Below are positions 26,049 to 34,392 of a stretch of DNA of 41,231 bases, piece after piece (within the stretch, counting starts at the first letter, position 1; each line of letters begins with the position of its first letter). The notes under the pieces were generated by a model, which was not told the DNA's origin, made no database searches, and was given only the letters and a program-made list of their open reading frames with translations. The translations under genes were made by a program, and so were the position numbers. The DNA comes from Candidatus Poribacteria bacterium. GTDB taxonomy: Bacteria > Poribacteria > WGA-4E > WGA-3G. Where the stretch lies: positions 1 to 41,231 of the forward strand of contig VYCT01000196.1 of assembly GCA_009843785.1 (NCBI GenBank). Direction: 5' to 3'.

Positions 26049-28030
26049 TTTCCTTTTTTCTTTGGTGCCATTTTGGCAATGATTTTATCCCAATCCCAGA
26101 GGAGCACTGTGCCATCCCAACTACTGCTTGCCAGGATTTTCCCATCGTGTGAAAACACTAACGTTTCTATGTCTTCCGTATGTCCAGAAAGGGTTCCGAG
26201 ATCAGTGCCAGTATCCACGTCCCATAATTGGATGAGGGGTGGCAGATTTTCATTAGATTCAAGAAGGATTTTCCCATCCGGCGAGAAGGTCAACATGCTC
26301 TTGAATCCAAGATTGATAGGAATTCGACCGCGTTCTTGTATACCTGTTCTCGTTACATCTGACAAGACAATTCCGTTTCGATATTCATAAGCGAGGGTTT
26401 TTCCATCGGGTGAGAATGCCAATGCAGTGGTATTCATGATATTGGGGGGTGTGATCTCTCGCTGTGTAGTAACGTTCCACACCCGTGTTCGGACGAAGGT
26501 CCCATTCGTAGCAAGCAGCGTTCCGTCGGGTGAAAACACCAACTTTCTTGGGGACTGCTCTGCTGCGTTAAAGTTGAGCAGTTCAGCACCAGTGTTTATA
26601 TCCCACGCACGGATACCTTGGTGCGGCATGCCAACGGCGAGTATCTTGTTGTCAGGTGAAAATGCAAGTGCATTCGCGTCGCCTTTAGTATCCTGCCAAG
26701 CTCCGGGAATCTGTTCATCAGTGGTTATGTCCCACAATTCAATGTTACCGAGACCTCCGCTTGCATAGTATCCTGCACCGAACAAATCAAACACAATTGC
26801 GCCACTACCGCCTCGACTGGCAAAGCGCGTGGCATCGTGTGAAAACGCGATGGGGCCAGTCAAATCATTCTTTGCTTTGGTGAAGGTCATCAATTCTTGT
26901 GCTGTTTTTAGGTTCCACACTTCGACAACGCCTGTGAACGCTGCAGTTGCGAGTGTAATTCCGTTTTCAGCAAAAGCAACGGCTTTAATCCATTCTGTGT
27001 GTCCCGTGGTAAAGGTAAAGCGTTCTTGCCCAGTGTCAGGGTTCCAGAACCGGATTGTGCCGTCGTAGCTGCCACTTGCCAATGTTTTCCCGTCGGGAGT
27101 GAAGGTTAGCGCACTAATACCGTTTGTATGTCCTATCAGTGTCGCGCGTTCGCGTTGCGTGTTTACATCCCAAACCTTGATGACCTTACGCGAGTCTCCT
27201 GTGGCAAGTATTTTTCCATCGGGTGAGAATGCCAATGCAGCAACCGATCCTTCATGCCCCTCAAGTGTAGCAATTTTGGCGCGTTTCTCGGTATCCCACA
27301 ACCGCACTATTTTGTCTTCACTTCCACTTACGAGGATTTTTTTATCCAATGAGAACGCCAATGCCAAAATATCTTTGTCCTCCGGATCATCACCCCAGTC
27401 TTCAAACTGGTGCTCCGTGCTTGCATCCCATAATTGAATTTTACCGTGTCTACCACCAGTAGCAAAGGTGCTGCCATCTTTTGAAACCGCCACTGAAACC
27501 GGCATTGCATCGAATGACAGCTGTGTAACTATATTCAACACTTTTTTGTAGGTGTTAACATCCCAATAGGTAATGTTACCAGATTTGTCCAGGCTGATAA
27601 GTATTGTGTTAGTCTTGGCGAATGTCAGCGTTGATATTGATTCCGTTCCTTCAGGTGTTCCTTCAGGTAGTGTGAGTGTCGCAAGTTGGCTATCGGTATC
27701 CGAATCCCATAACTGGATAACAGGGTTTATATACCCACCACTTGCGAGGATTTTTCCGTCTGATGAGAATGCAAGTGCATTGGCTTGTCCGGTGTGTTCT
27801 GTAAACAGTGCGGTCTCTTTTCCATGACGCACGTCGTATAACCACACCCCGATATCGGTTCCCACGGCGAGACGGGTCCCATCGGGTGAAAACCGCATGA
27901 TATTAATACCACCTTTTCCGAGGCGTGCAATTGCGCCTTCGGGTAATCCGACTTTCGTATTGTCTTGCGCGCAAACGGTTAGAATAAGGGCGGCATTTAG
28001 AAGGAAAGTTGTAAAGAAAAAGCGTCTCAT
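26045..28030 (-). CDS. Exported WD40-repeat protein, tandem paralogue of 24054-26048
   Basis: Same repeats; shared AQDNTKVGLPEGAIARLGKGGI N-terminus; 4-bp overlap with the neighbouring gene. Confidence 0.95.
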   Translation of the reverse strand: MRRFFFTTFLLNAALILTVCAQDNTKVGLPEGAIARLGKGGINIMRFSPDGTRLAVGTDIGVWLYDVRHGKETALFTEHTGQANALAFSSDGKILASGGYINPVIQLWDSDTDSQLATLTLPEGTPEGTESISTLTFAKTNTILISLDKSGNITYWDVNTYKKVLNIVTQLSFDAMPVSVAVSKDGSTFATGGRHGKIQLWDASTEHQFEDWGDDPEDKDILALAFSLDKKILVSGSEDKIVRLWDTEKRAKIATLEGHEGSVAALAFSPDGKILATGDSRKVIKVWDVNTQRERATLIGHTNGISALTFTPDGKTLASGSYDGTIRFWNPDTGQERFTFTTGHTEWIKAVAFAENGITLATAAFTGVVEVWNLKTAQELMTFTKAKNDLTGPIAFSHDATRFASRGGSGAIVFDLFGAGYYASGGLGNIELWDITTDEQIPGAWQDTKGDANALAFSPDNKILAVGMPHQGIRAWDINTGAELLNFNAAEQSPRKLVFSPDGTLLATNGTFVRTRVWNVTTQREITPPNIMNTTALAFSPDGKTLAYEYRNGIVLSDVTRTGIQERGRIPINLGFKSMLTFSPDGKILLESNENLPPLIQLWDVDTGTDLGTLSGHTEDIETLVFSHDGKILASSSWDGTVLLWDWDKIIAKMAPKKKGN

Positions 28031-28230
28031 TTTGCAATCTCCTTCCTTTCGAGCGGTAACAAACCGATTGATTTTTTCGACTCAATTTATTTTCAGAAAG
28101 GGTATGAGGTGATCGTGAAATGTTTACACCGATTTACGGTGATTTATGAGCCGTTTCCATATTAAGTATAGAAATGAAACTGAAAAAGTTTAGGGTGGAT
28201 TTCATTTTTTTCAAAATGATAGGGGCAGTA

Positions 28231-28253
28231 AAAGGCGGGCTAATAAGCCCGCC
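28231..28253 (-). terminator. Rho-independent terminator for the minus-strand gene 28285-28869
   Basis: GGCGGGCT-AATA-AGCCCGCC perfect 8-bp stem, followed by TTTTA on the minus strand. Confidence 0.75.
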
Positions 28254-28284
28254 TGTGATGGAATTCAGTTTGAAAACACTGCTG

Positions 28285-28869
28285 TTAATCTGTCTTGATG
28301 TCGCCCCAAGTTGTGGTCAAATTCCCAACTGGGCTTACCGGAAGTTGTCCCTCTTCAACGAAGATCGTCCACATGATGACCGGGTCTCCGATGACTTCAT
28401 CAATACCGAGCAATTCTATTTTTCCTTTCGGATACGGTTCGTTGGATTTATAGATGAAATACTCGGTCGGTGCATGGGGGGCATCGAGCATCAGGATTTC
28501 TTCTGTATCCGTGTAGTTCTTTGTAAACCAGCCTTTGGGATCTTGTCCGCGGTCCTCAGGGCGTTTATGTCGGCTATCCCATGCTTGGTAGACATAAGCC
28601 TGCCGGTCGATTTCAAACGTAAGTCGGTAGTCCTGCCCGCCTGGACAGTCGGCTGAAGTGGAAACTTGCGTTAACCCAAGAAAGTCTTTCGGAATATTCG
28701 TAATCGTATAGTCCCTATCGTGGAAAAACTTTCCACCTTCTTCCAACTCGACGGCTTGATAAGCCCCGTTCTTATTGTCTTCTATATTGGTGACTTCCAC
28801 CTGCTCGGCGAAAGCGATTATGGAAGCAACAAGGAACAGCGTAGCTATGCAAACATAAATCAGTCTCAT
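28285..28869 (-). CDS. Exported hypothetical protein
   Basis: MRLIYVCIATLFLVASIIAFA signal peptide; C-terminal tail VSPVGNLTTTWGDIKTD. Confidence 0.75.
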   Translation of the reverse strand: MRLIYVCIATLFLVASIIAFAEQVEVTNIEDNKNGAYQAVELEEGGKFFHDRDYTITNIPKDFLGLTQVSTSADCPGGQDYRLTFEIDRQAYVYQAWDSRHKRPEDRGQDPKGWFTKNYTDTEEILMLDAPHAPTEYFIYKSNEPYPKGKIELLGIDEVIGDPVIMWTIFVEEGQLPVSPVGNLTTTWGDIKTD

Positions 28870-29007
28870 TTGACACTCCTTTGTAGTTTGCTTTTCAAAC
28901 TTCGCAGAAAACTTGAAAAAAAACACTATTTGTGTAATACTTTAGATTATACAACACTTTTCTTGAATTTACCAAAGCAAATTTCATTATGGAAAAAGGA
29001 AGTCATA

Positions 29008-29319
29008 ATGGTTGAACACATCGTCCTACTTAAATTGAAATCGGAGGTTACCGACGCGCAGCTGGAGACCTTATCGGATGCGCTTTTGGGGATGGCTGAC
29101 GAAATCCCCGGCATTGACGCTATAACTGCTGGTACGAACAATAGCCCTGAAGGCAAAAGTCAGGGGTACGCGTACGGTTTTATTGTCCGTTTCACAGACG
29201 AAGCGGCGCGCGACGCATATCTCCCGCATCCTTTTCACCGTCAGGTGGCAGGTGAACACATCCGTCCGCTTGTTGAGGATGTCCTTGTTTTCGATTACTC
29301 CGCACCTACCGACACCTAA
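29008..29319 (+). CDS. Dabb (stress-responsive alpha/beta barrel) family protein
   Basis: MVEHIVLLKLK...LLGMADEIPGIDAITAGTNNSPEG...YAYGFIVRFTDEAARDAYLPHPFH. Confidence 0.9.
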   Translation: MVEHIVLLKLKSEVTDAQLETLSDALLGMADEIPGIDAITAGTNNSPEGKSQGYAYGFIVRFTDEAARDAYLPHPFHRQVAGEHIRPLVEDVLVFDYSAPTDT

Positions 29320-29439
29320 AGCGTGTAACTTGGCACATTGTCCTGCAAGCCTCTATAGGCTTGCATCAGGAAAGCGGATATACGAAAAAAACTAACTAAC
29401 CAGAACTTACCTAACCGAACCGCAAGGAAAATTAAAAAA

Positions 29440-30828
29440 ATGAGTTGGAACATAGTTGTTGTTGTTTCAGATACATTGCGAACCGCCTATCTTAGTCCTT
29501 ATGGCAACGATTGGGTTCAGACCCCGAATTTAGCACGGTTTGCCGAACAGAGCGTCAGATTTACAAATGCACACCCAGAGTGCCTGCCCACGATTCCGAC
29601 GCGCCGCACCCTACATACCGGCAGACGTGCCTATCCGTTTAGTACGTATACGCCCGTGCCGTGGGACAACGTCTATACTCCGGGTTGGCAGCCGATGTCG
29701 TCCGATGAACCGGCAATCGCAGAATCGCTTGTCCGAAACGGGTATCACACCGGTTTCTTCGCAGATGTGCCACACTATTTTGTGCCGGGGATGAACTTTA
29801 CACGCGGATTCCGGCAGTGGCAGTTTGTTCGCGGGCAAGCCGAAGATCGTTACCGTGGTGGTGCACATGCCGATCCTGCTTTGATTTCTCGGTACCGCGG
29901 GAACCCAGAGCGTGTCCGTGCGCATATCGTGAACGTTCAACCGGAACGGCCAGAGGAGACATGGCCCACCGCCCAACTGTTCCGCTCCGCGATTGAATTC
30001 GTTGAACACAACCATCAAAATACACCGTTTTATCTCTATGTAGACGGGTTCACCCCGCACGAAACATGGGAAGCACCCATCCACTACTACGACCTCTACG
30101 GTAGCCGAGAAGATCGGGAACCTATCTGTCTCAACTTGCCCTACGGTTCACTCAAAGATGAGGAACTTGAAGCACGATTGCCGAGTGTTAAAGCCAACTA
30201 CGCTGGATTGGTAACGCTCGTGGATACCTGGTTCGGAAGATTGGTGGATACCATTGATCATCTTGGACTGCGTGAGAATACACTCATCATCTTCCTTGCA
30301 GACCACGGCACCAACTTCGCAGAGAATCCGGACAAAGCCACGGGCAAACCTGCGAACTTTATGTATCCCGGCACAATGGACATTCCTATGCTCGTGAGCC
30401 ACCCGTCTGGGATAAATGGCGGCACAACGTGCAATGAGTTTGTCTATACGCTGGATGTGCCTGCTACTGTTATGGCAGCGAGTCAAGTTGAACCCGCTGG
30501 TGAGATTCAAGGGCAGAGTCTGCTGCCACTCGTCGAAGGCAAAGACGGTTTTGCGTCGCGTGAATACCTGACGTGTCGTTATGTTAACTCTGTCTGGTAT
30601 AAAGACGCGAAGAGTTGGTATTTCTCCAGCGTCGATTTTAATGACGGTATCCGGCTGTTTGACCTTGAATCAGACATCGACTGTCAGCACAACATTGCTG
30701 ATCAAGGTGCAGAGCGGATCGCGCTTGCCCAAGAACGAATCTTAGCCGACGCAGGCGGACATCTGCCTCACTACAAGCGTCAGGGCAGAACGGATGCTCT
30801 GGGTAGACCGCAGTTCGCAGAGGCGTAA
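29440..30828 (+). CDS. Sulfatase/alkaline phosphatase superfamily protein
   Basis: VVVVSDTLRTAYLSPYG, TIPTRRTLHTGR, IIFLADHGTNF. Confidence 0.9.
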   Translation: MSWNIVVVVSDTLRTAYLSPYGNDWVQTPNLARFAEQSVRFTNAHPECLPTIPTRRTLHTGRRAYPFSTYTPVPWDNVYTPGWQPMSSDEPAIAESLVRNGYHTGFFADVPHYFVPGMNFTRGFRQWQFVRGQAEDRYRGGAHADPALISRYRGNPERVRAHIVNVQPERPEETWPTAQLFRSAIEFVEHNHQNTPFYLYVDGFTPHETWEAPIHYYDLYGSREDREPICLNLPYGSLKDEELEARLPSVKANYAGLVTLVDTWFGRLVDTIDHLGLRENTLIIFLADHGTNFAENPDKATGKPANFMYPGTMDIPMLVSHPSGINGGTTCNEFVYTLDVPATVMAASQVEPAGEIQGQSLLPLVEGKDGFASREYLTCRYVNSVWYKDAKSWYFSSVDFNDGIRLFDLESDIDCQHNIADQGAERIALAQERILADAGGHLPHYKRQGRTDALGRPQFAEA

Positions 30829-30842
30829 TCTTTAGGAAAAGG

Positions 30843-31130
30843 ATGTACGTTATTAGCAAAAAGACACTGCGCGAATTCTGGGAACGATACCCTAACAGCC
30901 AAACGCCACTTAGACGTTGGTTTAAGCTTATTACCAAAAACGCGTTCGGGAATTTTACCGAATTACGTGCAGTGTTTCCAAGCGCAGATTTTGTAGATGA
31001 TTTAACTGTTTTTAATATCGGTGGCAACAAGTATCGGCTGATTGCTGCTATCCATTTCAATCGTGGAAAGGTTTATATTCGTCATGTATTGACGCACGAA
31101 GAATATGATAGAGGAGGATGGAGAACATGA
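30843..31130 (+). CDS. HigB-like mRNA interferase toxin
   Basis: MYVISKKTLREFWERYPNSQTPLRRWFKL...VFNIGGNKYRLIAAIHFNRGKVYIRHVLTHEEYD. Confidence 0.9.
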   Translation: MYVISKKTLREFWERYPNSQTPLRRWFKLITKNAFGNFTELRAVFPSADFVDDLTVFNIGGNKYRLIAAIHFNRGKVYIRHVLTHEEYDRGGWRT

Positions 31131-31525
31131 GCGTTATTGCAAAGGATATTCAGGCGCACTGGCGTGTTGTTCAACCACTATTTTCAATTCGTGATGAAGT
31201 GGAATACGACAAAGCTATTGTAACCTTAAACGCTTTGATTGATGAAGTGGGTACCGATGAACAACATCCACTTTATGAACTCCTTGATACACTTGGGACA
31301 GTCATACATGCTTACGAGGAAAAAAATCATCCGATCCCCGACTGTAGCGGTGTTGAGGTGCTTAGGTTGTTGATGGAAGAACATCAGCTTGAACCGGCAG
31401 ATATGCTAGCACTTGGTCCGCCTGACATCGTTTTGGAAATTCTTAATGGGGAACGGGATCTGACGGTCACGCACATTCAGGCTTTAGCAGAAACGTTTCA
31501 GGTTTCACCCGCAGTGTTTGTATGA
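31127..31525 (+). CDS. HigA-like antitoxin
   Basis: Start overlaps the HigB-like stop (ATGA); C-terminal helix-turn-helix-like region VLRLLMEEHQLEPADM...LAETFQVSPAVFV. Confidence 0.85.
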   Translation: MSVIAKDIQAHWRVVQPLFSIRDEVEYDKAIVTLNALIDEVGTDEQHPLYELLDTLGTVIHAYEEKNHPIPDCSGVEVLRLLMEEHQLEPADMLALGPPDIVLEILNGERDLTVTHIQALAETFQVSPAVFV

Positions 31526-31574
31526 GGTCCGAAGTCGTGAACTACCTTTTTCGGGTTAAGGGAGTTTAAGTGAG

Positions 31575-32813
31575 ATGCGCTTTTCACAATTCAGCAGGTC
31601 CTATATCGCCATTTTCGTTGGCATTATTGTCCTGACCCTTGCAGTCTCTTGGAACGGCATGGCACAGAACGGTAAATCCAGCCTTTCCGGTCGCGTTGTA
31701 GATACCGATGGAAACCCAGTTGCAAGGCTCGGTCTTGCCGTTAAACCGGTCGAAATGAACATGGGACAGGAGAAAGGGCCGCTCGCCCCTCTCGAATCTT
31801 GGCCACGGGCGATAACAGATGAAGAAGGGCGTTTCTCTATCACTAACATTGATCCGGTTTCATCGCGGTTGGTGATGTTTCCTGAACACGGTTCGCGTTT
31901 TGAGATTGTATCCATTCAAATTGGGGACTTGACTTTCCGTTATTATGAGGTGAGTGGTTTTGGTTTTCCGAACTGGTTAGGTCAGCTGACTTTTGCGATT
32001 GAACCCGGCACGTTCCTTGAAGATATAGTGGTCAAAGTGGAACCCCCGGCTATGCGAATCCGAGGACGCGTCTTGTTAAAGGATAGAACGCCGCTTGCCA
32101 ATGCGGAGATTGATCTTTTTATTCGAGACCGACGACGGCGTTATAAAGGTTTTTTCCCTTTTCGCCGCATTACTGGCGGAAGTAGTGGTCTTTCAGGAAG
32201 CCATACTTGGACTGATGCCCAAGGTTATTTTGTAACATATAATATAAGCAGTACCAGAGAATACTCGGTAGTGGTGAGATATGAAGGGGTGTCCGCTGAG
32301 TCAAGGTGGGTGCATCTTAAGAGAGGGGAACAATACGATAAATTCGTCTTGAGACTCAACGACTTGGATGAACACCGTGAGAACCGAAGCAAAAGAGAGA
32401 AGGCGCGGCAGGCGGTATGGATGATAAACCCTGAAAATGATCACGCTTACAAGAAAATCGCATGCGACAGTTGGGAGGACGCGAAAGCCAAAGCAGAAAA
32501 CGAGGGTGCTTATCTTGTTGCTATCAACGACGCATCGGAGCAGAAATGGCTGGAGGCGGTTTATCCAGAGAAAGCATTCTTTTGGATCGGGCTGCGTGTG
32601 CCAGAAAAAGGAGCATCATGGCAGTGGGACAGCGGTGAACCGCTTATTTACGTCAACTGGGGTGCCGCGGGCAGGCCTGATAGCATCACCGACGGCGTAG
32701 GAGAAATTCCCATCGCCCTCATTTTTGCCGCAAAGAAATGGATGGCAATTGATACCAATAGTCGATTACTGCCCGTTGTTAAACACGCAATTCTCGAAAA
32801 AGAACACTACTAA
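31575..32813 (+). CDS. Exported carboxypeptidase-regulatory-like / C-type lectin-like protein
   Basis: LSGRVVDTDGNPVARLGLAV; lectin-like SWEDAKAKAENEGAYLVAINDASEQKWL...FFWIGLRVPEKGASWQWDSGEPLIYVNW. Confidence 0.85.
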   Translation: MRFSQFSRSYIAIFVGIIVLTLAVSWNGMAQNGKSSLSGRVVDTDGNPVARLGLAVKPVEMNMGQEKGPLAPLESWPRAITDEEGRFSITNIDPVSSRLVMFPEHGSRFEIVSIQIGDLTFRYYEVSGFGFPNWLGQLTFAIEPGTFLEDIVVKVEPPAMRIRGRVLLKDRTPLANAEIDLFIRDRRRRYKGFFPFRRITGGSSGLSGSHTWTDAQGYFVTYNISSTREYSVVVRYEGVSAESRWVHLKRGEQYDKFVLRLNDLDEHRENRSKREKARQAVWMINPENDHAYKKIACDSWEDAKAKAENEGAYLVAINDASEQKWLEAVYPEKAFFWIGLRVPEKGASWQWDSGEPLIYVNWGAAGRPDSITDGVGEIPIALIFAAKKWMAIDTNSRLLPVVKHAILEKEHY

Positions 32814-32842
32814 CTACGCCTATGCTATAGGGGGATGTTCCT

Positions 32843-34177
32843 ATGAACGGTTTTCGTTTCGTACAACACACCTTTACATTGCTAACAGTGCTCATTGTGC
32901 TGAGTTTCACGTTCATATTCCATATCGCTGCTGAGGCGGCAGACGCGACTTTATCTGGACGTGTTATCACTGCAGAGGGTGAGCCAGTTGTGGGTGCATC
33001 TATAATGCTCCAAATATCAACAGCGGAAACTGATTTAGAAGGGCGGTTCACTTTCACCGAAATCACTCCAGGGCAAACGCGATTAAAGGTGCTGCGTAAT
33101 CCGATGATGGGAAAGGGTTCGTTTCGGGCAAACCACACTAAGATCCGAGCGATTAAGTTCGGGAGTGTGACATTCTACCCGCATGACTTTCATGATACAT
33201 CAAGGAGTGCTACTTTTTCTATTGAACCGGGGGCGGACATCAAGGACGTAAAAGTTATTATGGAACGTCAGTTGATTGTTCAAGGCAGGATCGTTTTCAA
33301 AAACGGTGAACCGTTTGCTAATATGCCCCTTAAAATTAACATTGATCATTTGGGATTGGACGGAACAGGTGGTGATTTTGGCTTTAACCGCCTCGTTCAG
33401 ACAGATGCAGATGGAAACTTCGTACACGCGACAAACACCCCGGGAATCTATGTGCTGTCCTGTAACCATCGCGGGCTTTCCGCAGCATCAGATCCTTTTA
33501 TCGTTGAAGCCGCCAAACCACATGAAACAGTGGTGTTGACACTTAATGGCAATGCCTCTGATCTTTCCGTGTCGCCGTCTGAGGAACCCAAAAGACAGCG
33601 TCGGCATTATCCATCAAATATTGCATACGTTCCAGGCGTGTGGATCATAAATCCAGCGAATGGACATGCCTACAAATGGATTGACTGCGAAGACCAAGCG
33701 GATGCCCAGGCACAAGCTGCTGTTGAAGAGGCACATCTGGTTACGATTACGACTGAGGCAGAGCAGATATGGCTTGAAGCCGTTTTCGGACACGGTCCGT
33801 ATTGGATTGGACTAACCGATGTCGAAAAAGAAGGTGAATGGCAGTGGGAAACTGGGGAACCTGTTATATACACCAATTGGAAAGAAGATAATGAGAATGA
33901 AAAATTTTTAAATGCCCAAGTTTTAATGGGACCGCCTGCTTTTCTTGAGTTTTTAGGGGTCAAAGGTGAGAAACAGTTTCGGGAGGAAGATGAGAGAGAT
34001 TTTGAAGAAGAACACAAAGACTTTGTTATTATGTCTGATTCGGGTTGGGACGCGGAGATAGGAAAATGGCAGACGGCCCATCCGGAAGCCGCACGCATGG
34101 CAATCCTTGAGAAAGACGGTATGCACTCCAAAGTACACGGTTTGTCTTTACCCAACATCGCACCAGAGGATCAGTAA
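32843..34177 (+). CDS. Exported carboxypeptidase-regulatory-like / C-type lectin-like protein (paralogue)
   Basis: LSGRVITAEGEPVVGASI; AHLVTITTEAEQIWLEAVFGHGPYWIGLTDVEKEGEWQWETGEPVIYTNW. Confidence 0.85.
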   Translation: MNGFRFVQHTFTLLTVLIVLSFTFIFHIAAEAADATLSGRVITAEGEPVVGASIMLQISTAETDLEGRFTFTEITPGQTRLKVLRNPMMGKGSFRANHTKIRAIKFGSVTFYPHDFHDTSRSATFSIEPGADIKDVKVIMERQLIVQGRIVFKNGEPFANMPLKINIDHLGLDGTGGDFGFNRLVQTDADGNFVHATNTPGIYVLSCNHRGLSAASDPFIVEAAKPHETVVLTLNGNASDLSVSPSEEPKRQRRHYPSNIAYVPGVWIINPANGHAYKWIDCEDQADAQAQAAVEEAHLVTITTEAEQIWLEAVFGHGPYWIGLTDVEKEGEWQWETGEPVIYTNWKEDNENEKFLNAQVLMGPPAFLEFLGVKGEKQFREEDERDFEEEHKDFVIMSDSGWDAEIGKWQTAHPEAARMAILEKDGMHSKVHGLSLPNIAPEDQ

Positions 34178-34392
34178 TGTGTTTATGCTTCTCGCTGGCC
34201 ACGTCTACGAGACTAAAAACGATACTGATGAAATACCCAAGCAAATAAACCCTACGGAACTAAAGAGAACACTATGTCGGTGAAAACCGAGAACCAAGGC
34301 ACGCAGCCTGAAACGAAGTGGAAGGCGACTCAACGAAAAGAAACCTGAAGGACCCCAATCCACCTGATCGAACCGCAAGGTAAATTAAAAAA

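Noticed and set aside
29345-29364. GCAAGCCT-CTAT-AGGCTTGC hairpin after the Dabb gene as a rho-independent terminator
   Set aside because: Strong 8-bp stem but not followed by a T-run; it may belong to the sulfatase leader instead, so not called.
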